Shown one piece after another: positions 48,269 through 57,593 of a stretch of DNA of 64,000 nucleotides. The stretch is taken from NCBI RefSeq assembly GCF_014843005.1, contig NZ_JACYXM010000001.1, positions 372,001-436,000 of the forward strand, given 5' to 3'. Under the pieces are notes generated by a model. That model worked only from the letters and a program-made list of their open reading frames with translations. It did not search any database and was not told the DNA's origin. Made by a program: the position numbers and the translations under genes. The stretch comes from Rhodanobacter sp. DHG33 (GTDB taxonomy: Bacteria; Pseudomonadota; Gammaproteobacteria; Xanthomonadales; Rhodanobacteraceae). Each line of letters begins with the position of its first letter. Positions within the stretch are counted from its first letter, which is position 1.

Positions 48269-50098
48269 TTACTCCACCGTCACCGACTTGGCGAGATTGC
48301 GCGGCTGGTCCACATCGGTGCCGCGCAGCACGGCCACGTGATAAGCCAGCAGTTGCAGCGGCACGGTGAACACCGCCGGGGCGATGAAGTCGCCGCCGGC
48401 ATCGATACGCAGCAGGTGGCCGCGCGCAGCGTTGCCGTCCATCGGCGCGGCGCTGTCGGCGAACACGATCAATTCGCCGCCGCGTGCGCGCACTTCCTGC
48501 AGATTGGATTTCAGCTTGTCCAGCAGCGGACCGTTCGGCGCCACCGCCACCACCGGCATGTCCTCGTCCACCAGCGCCAGCGGACCGTGCTTGAGTTCGC
48601 CTGCCGGATAGGCCTCGGCGTGGATGTAGGAGATTTCCTTGAGCTTGAGCGAACCCTCCAGCGCCACCGGGTACTGCGCGCCACGCCCCAGGAACAGCGC
48701 ATGATGGCGGTGGATGAAGTGCTCGGCCAGCTCCACGATCGCCGGTTCCAGCTTCAGCGCCTGCTCGATCACGCGCGGCAGGCTCTGCAGTTGCGCGCAC
48801 AGCTCCGCATGGCGTGCCGACTCCAGGCCGCGCTGCTGCGCCAGCTGCAGCGCGAACAACGCCAGCGCGGTGAGCTGAGTGGTGAACGCCTTGGTGGAGG
48901 CCACGCCGATCTCGGGACCGGCGCGCGTCATCAGCTTGAGGTCGGCCTCGCGCACCACCGAGGATTCCGGCACGTTGCAGATCGCCAGCGTGCCGAGGTA
49001 GCCGCGGCGACGCGACTCGCGCATCGCGGCCAGCGTGTCGGCGGTTTCGCCGGACTGGGAGATCGCCACGAACAGGGTGCCTTCCGGCACCACCGCCTCG
49101 CGGTAACGGTATTCGCTGGCCACTTCCACGCTCACCGGCAGGCGCGCGTAATCCTCGATCCAGTACTTCGCCACCATGCCGGCGTGGTAGCTGGTGCCGC
49201 AGGCGACGATATGCACGCCGCGCACCTTCGCCAGCAGCTCGTCGCCGCCGACGCCGAAGATGTTGGGCAGCACGCCGTGCGGGCCGAGCCGCGATTCCAG
49301 CGTGTCGGCCACCGCACGCGGCTGTTCGAAGATTTCCTTCTGCATGTAGTGGCGGTATTCGCCGCGCTCCACCGCATCGGCGGACAGCTCGCTCTCGTGT
49401 ACCGTGCGCTCCACCGGCTGGCCGTCGAGGCCGAACACCTGTGCGCGCTCGCGGGTGATCTCGACGACGTCGTCCTCTTCGAGGTACATCATCCGGTTGG
49501 TGACCTGGATCAGCGCCTGCGCGTCCGATCCCAGGAAATGCTCGCCGATGCCCACGCCCACCAGCAGCGGCGCGCCGCGGCGCGCGCCGACCACGCGGCC
49601 CGGCTCGTCGCGGCTGATCGCGGCGATCGCATACGCGCCTTCCAGCCCGCGCACCACCGCCAGCACGGCTTCGCGCAGGCCGAGGCCGCCCGCGAGGCGT
49701 TGCTCGATCAGCGCCGCGATGACCTCGGTATCGGTTTCGGAAGTGAACACGTGGCCCAGCGCCTTCATTTCCTCGCGCAGGCTGGCGTAGTTCTCGATGA
49801 TGCCGTTGTGCACGATGGCGACGCGGCCGGCGACGTGCGGATGCGCGTTCGCCTCGTTCGGCACGCCATGGGTGGCCCAGCGCGTGTGCGCGATGCCGGT
49901 GCCGCCGGGGAACGGCGCGGCCAGGTACTGCGCCTCCATCTCGCGCACCTTGCCCTTGGCGCGCACGCGGCGGATCTCGCCGCCTTCCAGCACGGCCAGG
50001 CCGGCCGAATCGTATCCGCGGTATTCCAACGCCTTGAGGCCTGCGATCAGCAAGGGGGCCACATCACGCTGGGCAGCGGCGGCAACGATTCCACACAT
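48269..50098 (-). CDS. glmS: glutamine-fructose-6-phosphate aminotransferase (isomerizing)
   Basis: 609 residues, normal length. It makes glucosamine-6-phosphate, the first committed step toward UDP-GlcNAc for peptidoglycan and lipopolysaccharide. The N-terminal glutaminase begins MCGIVA with nucleophile Cys2. Two SIS sugar-isomerase domains follow (SQSGETADTL), and the C-terminus ends LAKSVTVE as in the family. The ATG was chosen because Cys must be residue 2. No glmS ribozyme is visible upstream. Confidence 0.97.
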   Translation of the reverse strand: MCGIVAAAAQRDVAPLLIAGLKALEYRGYDSAGLAVLEGGEIRRVRAKGKVREMEAQYLAAPFPGGTGIAHTRWATHGVPNEANAHPHVAGRVAIVHNGIIENYASLREEMKALGHVFTSETDTEVIAALIEQRLAGGLGLREAVLAVVRGLEGAYAIAAISRDEPGRVVGARRGAPLLVGVGIGEHFLGSDAQALIQVTNRMMYLEEDDVVEITRERAQVFGLDGQPVERTVHESELSADAVERGEYRHYMQKEIFEQPRAVADTLESRLGPHGVLPNIFGVGGDELLAKVRGVHIVACGTSYHAGMVAKYWIEDYARLPVSVEVASEYRYREAVVPEGTLFVAISQSGETADTLAAMRESRRRGYLGTLAICNVPESSVVREADLKLMTRAGPEIGVASTKAFTTQLTALALFALQLAQQRGLESARHAELCAQLQSLPRVIEQALKLEPAIVELAEHFIHRHHALFLGRGAQYPVALEGSLKLKEISYIHAEAYPAGELKHGPLALVDEDMPVVAVAPNGPLLDKLKSNLQEVRARGGELIVFADSAAPMDGNAARGHLLRIDAGGDFIAPAVFTVPLQLLAYHVAVLRGTDVDQPRNLAKSVTVE

Positions 50099-50187
50099 GG
50101 CCAAACTCCTTGTCGATTGCGGCAAGTAAAGGCGGAGACTGTGCCGCCTGTTCGTTTCAACCGTCTTTCGACACCGTTGTCAGCCGG

Positions 50188-51558
50188 TCAGTTCACCTTG
50201 CGCCGCAGCCAGTTCAGCAAGTCGATGCGGGTGATCAGGCCCAGGAATTGTTCACCGTCCATCACGATGGCCACGTGGCCACGTTCGAACACCGGCAGCA
50301 GCGATTCGATGGGCGAGCGCATGTCGAGCATCTGCAAATCCGAGATCATCGCCACGGACACCGGGTCGCGGAAGCGCGACTCGTCGGCATGCACGTGCAG
50401 CAGCACATCGGACTCGTCGACGATGCCCACCAGCTTGTTGCCATCCATCACCGGCAGTTGCGACACGTCGTAAAGCTTCATGCGCGTGTAGGCGGTGATC
50501 AGTAGTTCGTTCGGACCGATCACCACGGTGTCGCGCTTGGCGAATGGACGCAGCAAGAGGTCGCGCAGATCGCCGTGCTGCTCGCGTTCCAGGAAGCCGT
50601 TGTCCAGCATCCAGTAGTCGTTGTAGAGCTTGGACAGATACTTGTTGCCGGTGTCGCAGACCAGGGTAACCACGCGTTTCGGGCTGGTCTGCTCGCGGCA
50701 ATACTTCAGCGCCGCGGCCAGCAGGGTGCCGGTGGAGGAGCCGCCCAGCACACCCTCTTTCGCCAGCAGTTCGCGCGCAGCCAAGAAGCTCTCCTTGTCG
50801 GAGATCGCGTAGGCCTTCTTCACCCGGCTGAAATCGCTGATCGACGGCAGGAAATCCTCGCCGATGCCTTCCACCAGCCAACTGGACGACTTGGTGGAGA
50901 GCGTACCTTCGTTGATGTACTGGGCCAGGATGGAACCCACCGGATCGGCCAGCACGATCTCGGTCTGCGGCGAAGCCTTGGCGAAGTACTGCGACAGGCC
51001 GGTCATCGTGCCGGACGAGCCGCAGCCCACCACCACCGCGTCGATCCGGCCGTCCATCTGCTCGAGGATCTCCGGCCCGGTGGTCTCGATGTGCGCGCGC
51101 GGGTTGTCCGGGTTGCCGAACTGGTTGATGAAATACGCCCCGGGCGTTTCGCGAGCGATGCGCTCGGCCATGTCCTGGTAATACTCGGGATGGCCCTTGG
51201 CCACGTCCGAGCGCGTGAGCACCACTTCGGCACCCATCGCCTTGAGGTTGAAGATCTTCTCGCGGCTCATCTTGTCCGGCACCACGAGGATCAAGCGGTA
51301 ACCCTTGGCCTGCGCCACCAGCGCCAGGCCCAGGCCCGTGTTGCCGGCGGTGCCTTCGACCAGGATCGCGCCGGGCTTGATCTTGCCGGCCTTTTCCGCG
51401 CCTTCGATCATCGACAGGCCGATGCGGTCCTTGATCGAGCCGCCGGGATTGGCGCTCTCCAGCTTCAGGAACAGTTCGCACGGCCCGGTGTCGAGGCGCT
51501 GCGCGCGCAGCATCGGCGTATGGCCGATCAGTTCGAGGACGCTTTTCTGCACCGCCAT
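50188..51558 (-). CDS. cbs: cystathionine beta-synthase with CBS domain pair
   Basis: 456 residues. The PLP fold-type II domain (about 1-320) has the lysine in GGSIKDRIGLSM and GTAGNTGLGLAL. A C-terminal tandem CBS module (about 335-456) follows. It condenses homocysteine with serine to cystathionine, the entry to reverse transsulfuration; SAM regulation through the CBS pair is known for some relatives. The ATG at MAVQKSV has GGAAG 8 nt upstream. Its likely partner is the metB-type gene at about 32 kb. Confidence 0.92.
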   Translation of the reverse strand: MAVQKSVLELIGHTPMLRAQRLDTGPCELFLKLESANPGGSIKDRIGLSMIEGAEKAGKIKPGAILVEGTAGNTGLGLALVAQAKGYRLILVVPDKMSREKIFNLKAMGAEVVLTRSDVAKGHPEYYQDMAERIARETPGAYFINQFGNPDNPRAHIETTGPEILEQMDGRIDAVVVGCGSSGTMTGLSQYFAKASPQTEIVLADPVGSILAQYINEGTLSTKSSSWLVEGIGEDFLPSISDFSRVKKAYAISDKESFLAARELLAKEGVLGGSSTGTLLAAALKYCREQTSPKRVVTLVCDTGNKYLSKLYNDYWMLDNGFLEREQHGDLRDLLLRPFAKRDTVVIGPNELLITAYTRMKLYDVSQLPVMDGNKLVGIVDESDVLLHVHADESRFRDPVSVAMISDLQMLDMRSPIESLLPVFERGHVAIVMDGEQFLGLITRIDLLNWLRRKVN

Positions 51559-51631
51559 GGACGCTACTTCCATCACCGGAAAGAGGCCAATGATAGCCGA
51601 GCGCAACGAATCAGCTGGCCAGAAACGTCAT

Positions 51632-51669
51632 GGCCCCGGTCGGCTTCCATGGCGGAAGCTGCCGGGGCC
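51632..51669 (-). terminator. long hairpin after the YdcH-like gene
   Basis: GGCCCCGG pairs with CCGGGGCC and an inner GCTTCC with GGAAGC, giving a long interrupted stem just downstream of the minus-strand YdcH-like gene. No strong U-tract, so function is probable rather than certain. Confidence 0.5.
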
Positions 51670-51699
51670 GTCGTGGCGCGGAATCAGGGAATCAGCGGA

Positions 51700-51927
51700 T
51701 CAACTGGACAATTGCCGGCGCCCTTCCCACATGCGCTCGAGGCGCGCCTTGGCGTGCAGCTTTTCCTTCTTCATGCTGGCAAGGGTGAAGTCATCGAGCG
51801 GGAGCACGCCGATTTCGGCATCGTGCACCTTGCTGTCGAGTTCCCGGTGGTGCTGATAAAGGCGGCGGAACTCCGCATTGGCCTTCATCAATGCCTCGAC
51901 GTCATCACGCTGCTGGTTTTCGAACAT
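51700..51927 (-). CDS. YdcH/DUF465 family small helical protein
   Basis: 75 residues, entirely helical in pattern (LYQHHRELDSKVHDAE, MKKEKLHAKARLERM). This matches the YdcH (DUF465) family of short coiled-coil proteins of unknown function. GAGGTTGAATC precedes the ATG. It stands alone on its strand between cbs and the DUF4398 pair. Confidence 0.85.
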   Translation of the reverse strand: MFENQQRDDVEALMKANAEFRRLYQHHRELDSKVHDAEIGVLPLDDFTLASMKKEKLHAKARLERMWEGRRQLSS

Positions 51928-52361
51928 GATTCAACCTCCTCGTGAGTGAGCATGCGGGCGCACGGGCGCGCCCATCTACCGACCAGTGACACAGGCGCAC
52001 GCTCCCGCCCGCCCGCACCGGCAGACCGGTTGGCGGGCGGAAACTGGCAAGAAAGTGGGCATGGTTCGGTGATCGGCAGGCATGGAGCGGAACGGCTCCA
52101 TGGGTTCGACCCTACTCCCCCGCGAAAAGTGCCGCAAGCCTTCCCGATGGCGGCAGTCACGGGGAGCCGAAGCGGCGTGAAATCCGCATGAAAACCGCCG
52201 AAACAGCTTGTTTTGCCCACGGCAACGCGGCACTGCTCCCACGACGCCGCGTTGCTTTAATCGCGTTGCCTCGGAGGTGGATCGCTAACGGCTTTTATTG
52301 AAAAGGGCGGCCATGAATGGCCGCCCTTTTGATCTTCACCATCCGGGATGCTCGCAATAGC
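51928..52361. other. intergenic region upstream of the YdcH-like gene
   Basis: 434 nt without a recognised gene. It holds the terminator at 52301 and a second perfect hairpin: GCAACGCGGC (52222-52231) pairs with GCCGCGTTGC (52246-52255), 14-nt loop, followed on the plus strand by TTTAA. The latter would end a plus-strand transcript, yet no plus-strand gene precedes it, so a small RNA is conceivable. Confidence 0.4.
52301..52330. terminator. rho-independent terminator
   Basis: A perfect 13-bp stem AAAAGGGCGGCCA/TGGCCGCCCTTTT with a TGAA loop lies just downstream of the minus-strand DUF4398-type operon. Confidence 0.88.
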
Positions 52362-52976
52362 TCAGGGATTGCCGCTGCTTTCCTGCTGCATCTGGGCACG
52401 CATGGCCTTGGCAGCCTTGGCAGCCAAATCGGCCTCGCGCTTGGCGGAGCGCGCCACCCGGCTCTGCGCCTCGGCCAGCTTCTTGGCCTTGGCCGCCTCT
52501 TCCTGCGCCTGCTGGGCCGCCTGCGAATAGGCCTGACCCTGTTCCTGCAGGCGCTGCGCCTCTTCCTGCGCCATCTGGTTCAGCAGCTTCTGGCGTTCCA
52601 GCTCGCGCTGCGCCGTCTCCGCCTCGCGACGGGTGTTTTCCAGCTGGATCTGGTCGTGTTCGCGGTCGAGCTGGGCCAGCTTCTGCTGGGCATCCTGCAA
52701 CTGGGCGGAGGCCCGGGCCAGGTCAACCTGCCGATCGGCCATGTACAGGGCATGCGGTCGATCGTGCGAATCGGCCTGCGCCAGCTGGGCGATGGCGTTG
52801 CGGGCCAGCGACTGCTCGGCCTGGGCATAGTTGCCCAGCACCGGGTCACTGGCCAGCTGGTTGAGGTTGTTGGTCAACCGGCTGACGTCGATGTCGTCAC
52901 CGCGCCGCGCCTGGGCGGTACCGACCATGCCCAGCGCCAGCAGGCTGGTGACAAACACGGTGGAGACGCGCTTCAT
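52362..52976 (-). CDS. exported coiled-coil protein, DUF4398-like
   Basis: 204 residues. A signal peptide (about 1-23, cut after AQA) is followed by an almost continuous helical, coiled-coil body with many Ala, Gln, Glu and Lys (QLDREHDQIQLEN, RQKLLNQMAQEEAQRLQ). It resembles the DUF4398 region often found N-terminal to OmpA-like domains, but no OmpA domain is present. The ATG overlaps the upstream lipoprotein stop by 4 nt, so the two form a coupled pair, probably an envelope assembly. Function unknown. Confidence 0.78.
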   Translation of the reverse strand: MKRVSTVFVTSLLALGMVGTAQARRGDDIDVSRLTNNLNQLASDPVLGNYAQAEQSLARNAIAQLAQADSHDRPHALYMADRQVDLARASAQLQDAQQKLAQLDREHDQIQLENTRREAETAQRELERQKLLNQMAQEEAQRLQEQGQAYSQAAQQAQEEAAKAKKLAEAQSRVARSAKREADLAAKAAKAMRAQMQQESSGNP

Positions 52977-53620
52977 GGCTGGCCTCCTGCGGGCTGGAAG
53001 CCCTGTGTGGCGTTGGAATCCTGGTTCTGCGACGGCGCCTGCGGCGTGGTCTGGAAGCCCTGACCGGGCGGCGGCGCCAATGCCGAAGCCGAAGGTGCCG
53101 GCATGTCTTCCACCGGCGCGGCAGGCGGCAAGATTCCCTGGTTGGGGGCCGGCATCGCAGCGGAACTAGCCGGCGCCGGCGCCGAACTGCCGTAGGACGG
53201 CACCGGCAGAGGCTTGGCGAACTCGGCGGCGGCGGCCGCAGCGGCCTCGGCACCCTGCTGGCGCAGTTCGGCGTTGGTGTTCATCTTGGACTGGATCTTC
53301 GAGCGGGCCGCACCGAGGTTGGCCTTGGTCCGCGCCAGGTCGGCATCGGCTCCCGACTCGGCGGCCAGATCGGCGGCCAGCGCGTACTTGCGGTCGGCCA
53401 TCGCCGCCTGCGCCTGCTGGAACTTGTCCTGGGCAAAGCCCAGGTCCACCGGGTCGTAATCGGCCGCGCCGGCGTCGTGCGCCGCCTGCAACCGTGTCTG
53501 CGCCTGATTCATCGCGTCGTTCGGCGGGGGCACGCTGGCGCACCCGGCCAAGGCCAGCAGGCCGGCCAGCAAGCCGGCCATGGCCGCCCGCCGGGTTGAA
53601 AAAAGAGAGATGTGCACCAT
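52973..53620 (-). CDS. DUF4398 lipoprotein
   Basis: 215 residues with lipobox LALAGC (Cys near 27), so membrane-anchored. The N-terminal half (about 30-140) is helical DUF4398 type (DAMNQAQTRLQAAHDAGAAD, FAQDKFQQAQAAMAD). The C-terminal 75 residues are Pro/Ala/Ser/Gln-rich and probably disordered. It forms an operon with the exported coiled-coil protein and is divergent from pilU. Role unknown; an envelope-spanning or peptidoglycan-linked scaffold is only a guess. Confidence 0.82.
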   Translation of the reverse strand: MVHISLFSTRRAAMAGLLAGLLALAGCASVPPPNDAMNQAQTRLQAAHDAGAADYDPVDLGFAQDKFQQAQAAMADRKYALAADLAAESGADADLARTKANLGAARSKIQSKMNTNAELRQQGAEAAAAAAAEFAKPLPVPSYGSSAPAPASSAAMPAPNQGILPPAAPVEDMPAPSASALAPPPGQGFQTTPQAPSQNQDSNATQGFQPAGGQP

Positions 53621-53703
53621 CACGCATTCCTGATTAAGCTCTGCGCGTATTGTGTGCGTGCGCAATAGGTCATTGCAACGAGCGCAACCAGGGGGATTTT
53701 GGT

Positions 53704-54828
53704 GTGGATATTGGTTACTTCCTCAAATTGATGGTCGACAAGGGTGCCTCGGACATGTTCCTGTCCACCGGCGCCCCGGTGAACATCAAGGTCGAGGGCA
53801 AGCTTTACCCGTTGGGCAACACCGGTTTGCCCGGCGGCATGGTGAAAAAGATCGCCTACTCGCTGATGGACGAGGGTCAGGTGCCGCAGTTCGAGCGCGA
53901 TCTCGAGCTCAACATGGCGCTGGCGGTGAAGGAGGCCGGGCGCTTCCGCATCAACGTGTTCAAGCAACGCGGCGAAGTGGGCATGGTGATCCGCGCGATC
54001 AAGAGCGAGATCCCCAACGTCGAGCAGTTGCAGCTGCCGTCGATCTTCCGCGACCTGATCATGGAGCCGCGCGGATTGATCCTGGTGGTGGGCGCCACCG
54101 GTTCAGGCAAGTCCACCACGCTGGCTTCGATGATCGATCATCGGAATACCAACTCGGCGGGCCACATCCTCACCATCGAGGATCCGATCGAATACCTGCA
54201 CCGGCACAAACGCTCCATCGTCAACCAGCGCGAGGTGGGGCTGGACACCCACACCTACCACGAGGCGCTGAAGAACGCGATGCGCGAGGCGCCGGACGTG
54301 ATCATGATCGGCGAGATCCGCGACACCGACACGATGGAAGCGGCGATCGCCTTCTCCGAAACCGGCCATCTCTGCCTGGCCACCCTGCACTCCAACAGCG
54401 CCGACCAGACGCTGGAGCGCATCCTGAACTTCTTCCCCGAATCGGCGCACAAGAACGTCTTGATGAACCTGGCCTTGAACCTCAAGGCCGTCATCAGCCA
54501 GCGCCTGGTGATCGGCAAGGACAACCGCCGCATACCCGCGGTGGAAGTGCTGCTTAACACCCCGCTGATCCGCGACATGATCCGCCGCGGCCAGATCCAC
54601 GAGGTGAAGGAAGCGATGGATCGCAGCCTGCAGGAAGGCATGCAGACCTTCGACCAGTCGCTGTACCGGCTCTACAAGGAAGGCCGCATCGACCTGGAAG
54701 AGGCGCTCAACAAGGCCGATTCCCGCGACGGCCTGTCGCTGAAGATCCGCCTCGCCGAAGGCGGCGGAAATTCAACCGGCAATGCCCTGATCGGCGGCAG
54801 CAACGATCCGTATGGGATGGGCTTCTAG
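53704..54828 (+). CDS. pilU: type IV pilus retraction ATPase PilU
   Basis: 374 residues, PilT/PilU family hexameric ATPase. Walker A is GATGSGKST (about residues 130-138), the Asp box ILTIEDPIEYLH, Walker B MIGEIRDTDTME and the His box ATLHSNSA. Length and the C-terminus (GGSNDPYGMGF) fit PilU rather than PilT; pilT is usually adjacent but not here. The GTG start (VDIGYFLKLM) is supported by GGGGG about 8 nt upstream and by the family N-terminus. Confidence 0.88.
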   Translation: MDIGYFLKLMVDKGASDMFLSTGAPVNIKVEGKLYPLGNTGLPGGMVKKIAYSLMDEGQVPQFERDLELNMALAVKEAGRFRINVFKQRGEVGMVIRAIKSEIPNVEQLQLPSIFRDLIMEPRGLILVVGATGSGKSTTLASMIDHRNTNSAGHILTIEDPIEYLHRHKRSIVNQREVGLDTHTYHEALKNAMREAPDVIMIGEIRDTDTMEAAIAFSETGHLCLATLHSNSADQTLERILNFFPESAHKNVLMNLALNLKAVISQRLVIGKDNRRIPAVEVLLNTPLIRDMIRRGQIHEVKEAMDRSLQEGMQTFDQSLYRLYKEGRIDLEEALNKADSRDGLSLKIRLAEGGGNSTGNALIGGSNDPYGMGF

Positions 54829-54850
54829 CCGATCACCGGAGCACGGCGAA

Positions 54851-54882
54851 TCTTGAGGGTGCGGGACACCGCACTCTCAAGA
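54851..54882. terminator. hairpin between converging pilU and maiA
   Basis: A 14-bp stem (one G-U pair on the plus strand) between TCTTGAGGGTGCGG and CCGCACTCTCAAGA with a GACA loop. It fits termination between converging genes although T-runs are short. Confidence 0.6.
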
Positions 54883-54934
54883 TCACCGGCAACCCGCTCC
54901 CGTTTGCGGCACTCCAGCGACCAGGCTGCGCCGC

Positions 54935-55597
54935 CTAGCCCACCGGTGCATCCGGCTGCGCCTCCGGTGCGGCCGCCCGGAACGCCTCCAACGCATTGCA
55001 TGCCGCATCGATGCGGCGGATGGTCGGGTAGTCGTCCAGCGACAGCTTCCAGCGCCGTGCGTTGTACACCTGAGGCACCAGGCAGGCGTCGGCCAGGCCT
55101 GGCGCGTCGCCATGGCAATAGCGGCCGGTGGCCGCATCGCTTGCCAGCATCGCCTCCATTGCCGCGAAGCCGGCAGCGATCCAGTGCCGCGACCAGCCGC
55201 CACGCTGCGCCTCGTCGGCTCCCAGTTCGCGTTCCAGGTACTGCAGCACACGCAGGTTGCCCAGTGGATGGATGTCGCAGGCGACCAGCTGCGCCAACGC
55301 CCGCACCCGCGCCCGGCCTTGCGCATCGGCCGGCAGCAGCGGCGACTGCGGGCGCGTTTCATCGAGGTATTCCATGATCGCCAGCGACTGGGTCAGCACC
55401 TGCTCGCCGTCACGCAGGCTGGGCACCAGCTCTTGCGGGTTCATCGCGGCGTAGGCCGGGGCGTGCTGCTCGCCGCCGTCCTTCACCAGGTGTACGGGGC
55501 GGTTCTCATAGCCCAGCCCCTTGAGGTTGAGCGCGATGCGCACGCGATAGGCGGCGCTGGAGCGCCAGTACCCATACAGCACGAGTCCGGAAGCCAT
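54935..55597 (-). CDS. maiA: maleylacetoacetate isomerase (zeta-class GST)
   Basis: 220 residues. The thioredoxin-fold N-terminal domain has [20 protein letters not shown] with the zeta-class SSxxxRVR glutathione site and [11 protein letters not shown]-terminal helical GST domain follows. Known role of the family: isomerisation of maleylacetoacetate in tyrosine/homogentisate breakdown. No other homogentisate-pathway gene is in the window, so a related GST role is possible. Confidence 0.88.
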   Translation of the reverse strand: MASGLVLYGYWRSSAAYRVRIALNLKGLGYENRPVHLVKDGGEQHAPAYAAMNPQELVPSLRDGEQVLTQSLAIMEYLDETRPQSPLLPADAQGRARVRALAQLVACDIHPLGNLRVLQYLERELGADEAQRGGWSRHWIAAGFAAMEAMLASDAATGRYCHGDAPGLADACLVPQVYNARRWKLSLDDYPTIRRIDAACNALEAFRAAAPEAQPDAPVG

Positions 55598-55712
55598 TGG
55601 CGCCTGCCCATTGCGGAAAACCTGCAGTGTAATTTGCATCCCCTCCCGGCGGGCGGGAAAATGGGCGATTCCAGCCGCCGCCGCGGCCCATCGTTACCAC
55701 CGGAGCCTTGAT

Positions 55713-56894
55713 GTGACCGTCCTGCGCATGAGCGACCTCGACCTCCACGGCCAGCGCGTGCTGATCCGCGAAGACCTCAACGTGCCGATCGACGATCACG
55801 GCCACATCACTTCCACCCAGCGCCTCGACGCCGCGCTGCCGACGATCAAGGCCGCGCGCGATGCCGGCGCGAAGGTCATGGTGCTCTCACACCTGGGGCG
55901 TCCGAAGGAAGGCCAGTTCGACGAAGCGTCTTCGCTCGCGCCGGTGGCCACGTGGCTGGGCGCGAAGCTGGGCAAGCCGGTGCGTCTCGTGCGCGACTAC
56001 CTGGACGGCGTGGACGTGGCCGACGGCGAGGTGGTGGTGCTGGAGAACTGCCGCATGAACGTCGGCGAAGGCAAGGACGACGAAACCCTGTCGAAGAAGT
56101 ACGCCGCGCTGTGCGACATCTTCGTGATGGACGCCTTCGGCACCGCGCACCGCGCACAGGCTTCCACCCACGGCGTGATCAAGTACGCGCCGGTGGCTGC
56201 CGCCGGCCCGCTGCTATGCGCCGAATTGGATGCGCTGGGCAAGGCGCTGGAAAACCCCGCGCACCCGCTGCTGGCGATCGTGGCCGGCTCCAAGGTTTCC
56301 ACCAAGCTCACCCTGCTCGACAACCTGATCGGCAAGGTCGACCAGTTGATCGTGGGCGGCGGCATCGCCAACACCTTCATCGCCGCGCTGGGCCATTCGG
56401 TGGGCAACTCGCTGGTCGAACCCGACCTGCTCGATGCCGCGAAGAAAGTGCTGGCCGACGCCAAGCGCCGCGGCGCCGAAGTGCCGCTGCCGGTGGACGT
56501 GGTGGTGGCGCCGGAGTTCTCTGCCAACGCACCTGCCACGGTGAAGGCGGTGGACCAGGTGCGCGAGGGCGAGATGATCCTCGACATCGGCCCGGAGACA
56601 GCGAAGCAGTACGCCGCGCTGATCGCCAAGGCCGGCACCGTGGTGTGGAACGGCCCGGTCGGCGTGTTCGAGTTCGATGCCTTCGGCAAGGGCACCGAAA
56701 CGCTGGCGCGCGCCATCGCCGCCTCCAAGGCGTTCTCCATCGCTGGCGGCGGCGACACGCTGGCCGCGGTGGACAAGTACGGCATCGAGAACGACGTCTC
56801 CTACATCTCCACCGGCGGCGGCGCGTTCCTCGAGTTCCTCGAAGGCAAGGAGTTGCCCGCGGTGGCCGCGCTCAAGGCGCGTGCCGGCCAGTGA
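55713..56894 (+). CDS. pgk: phosphoglycerate kinase
   Basis: 393 residues. Family blocks: [35 protein letters not shown] and the C-terminal nucleotide-binding [16 protein letters not shown] start ([11 protein letters not shown]) is chosen because GGAG lies 7 nt upstream and xanthomonad Pgk proteins begin similarly; an ATG five codons later is the alternative. The stop overlaps the HAD gene (GTGA). Confidence 0.96.
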   Translation: MTVLRMSDLDLHGQRVLIREDLNVPIDDHGHITSTQRLDAALPTIKAARDAGAKVMVLSHLGRPKEGQFDEASSLAPVATWLGAKLGKPVRLVRDYLDGVDVADGEVVVLENCRMNVGEGKDDETLSKKYAALCDIFVMDAFGTAHRAQASTHGVIKYAPVAAAGPLLCAELDALGKALENPAHPLLAIVAGSKVSTKLTLLDNLIGKVDQLIVGGGIANTFIAALGHSVGNSLVEPDLLDAAKKVLADAKRRGAEVPLPVDVVVAPEFSANAPATVKAVDQVREGEMILDIGPETAKQYAALIAKAGTVVWNGPVGVFEFDAFGKGTETLARAIAASKAFSIAGGGDTLAAVDKYGIENDVSYISTGGGAFLEFLEGKELPAVAALKARAGQ

Positions 56895-57526
56895 CGCTCT
56901 GCCTGTTCGACCTCGACGGCACGCTGATCGATTCCGAACCCGGGATCACCGCATGCATCCGCTACGCCTTCGACAAGCTGGGCGTACCGGCGCCCGCCGA
57001 CCTGCGCCCGTGGATCGGTCCCCCGCTGCGGCACGGCTTCGCGCCGCTGCTGGAGCATGACGCCGAGCGCGTCGAGGCTGCCGTGGATTACTACCACGAA
57101 CGCTTCGCCACACTGGGCTGGCGCGAGCACGCGGTCTACCCCGGCATCGCGGCGACCATCGAGCGCCTGCAGGCGGCCGGGCACACCCTGGCCGTGGTCA
57201 CCAGCAAGCCCGAACACCATGCGCGGCCGATCGTCGAACACCTTCCGTTCGGCCAGGCATTCACGCGCCTCTACGGCCCCGACCCGTCCAGCCCGCACAG
57301 CGAGAAGGCGTCGATGATCGCCGCGGCCCTGGCCGATTTCGGCATCCAGCCGCAGCAGACCGCGATGATCGGCGACCGCCGCTTCGACATCGAAGGCGCC
57401 CTGGCCAACCGCGTGCATGCCATCGGCGTGCTGTGGGGCTTCGGCAGCCGCGAGGAGCTGGAGCTGGCCGGCGCACAGGCGTTGGCGCGCGATCCGGAAC
57501 ATCTCGCCGAATTGCTGGCGGCGTGA
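56891..57526 (+). CDS. HAD family hydrolase, phosphoglycolate phosphatase-like
   Basis: 211 residues. HAD motif I is [14 protein letters not shown] at the N-terminus (nucleophile Asp), motif II is VVTSKP, and motif III/IV is the C-terminal [12 protein letters not shown]. An alpha-helical cap lies between. It resembles Gph; the substrate could also be another phosphomonoester. The GTG start overlaps the pgk stop, so it is co-translated with pgk. Confidence 0.88.
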   Translation: MTLCLFDLDGTLIDSEPGITACIRYAFDKLGVPAPADLRPWIGPPLRHGFAPLLEHDAERVEAAVDYYHERFATLGWREHAVYPGIAATIERLQAAGHTLAVVTSKPEHHARPIVEHLPFGQAFTRLYGPDPSSPHSEKASMIAAALADFGIQPQQTAMIGDRRFDIEGALANRVHAIGVLWGFGSREELELAGAQALARDPEHLAELLAA

Positions 57527-57540
57527 CGTCTTCGCAGCAA

Positions 57541-57575
57541 ACAAAAGCGCCGCGGAATTTCCGCGGCGCTTTTGT
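57541..57575. terminator. bidirectional rho-independent terminator
   Basis: A perfect 15-bp stem ACAAAAGCGCCGCGG/CCGCGGCGCTTTTGT with a 5-nt loop separates the converging HAD and tkt genes. Confidence 0.9.
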
Positions 57576-57593
57576 TCGGGAACAGCCTGCGTA

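Noticed and set aside
50099-50187. glmS ribozyme or small-RNA target in the glmS upstream region
   Set aside because: The region is short, shared with the end of cbs, and shows no ribozyme-like fold.
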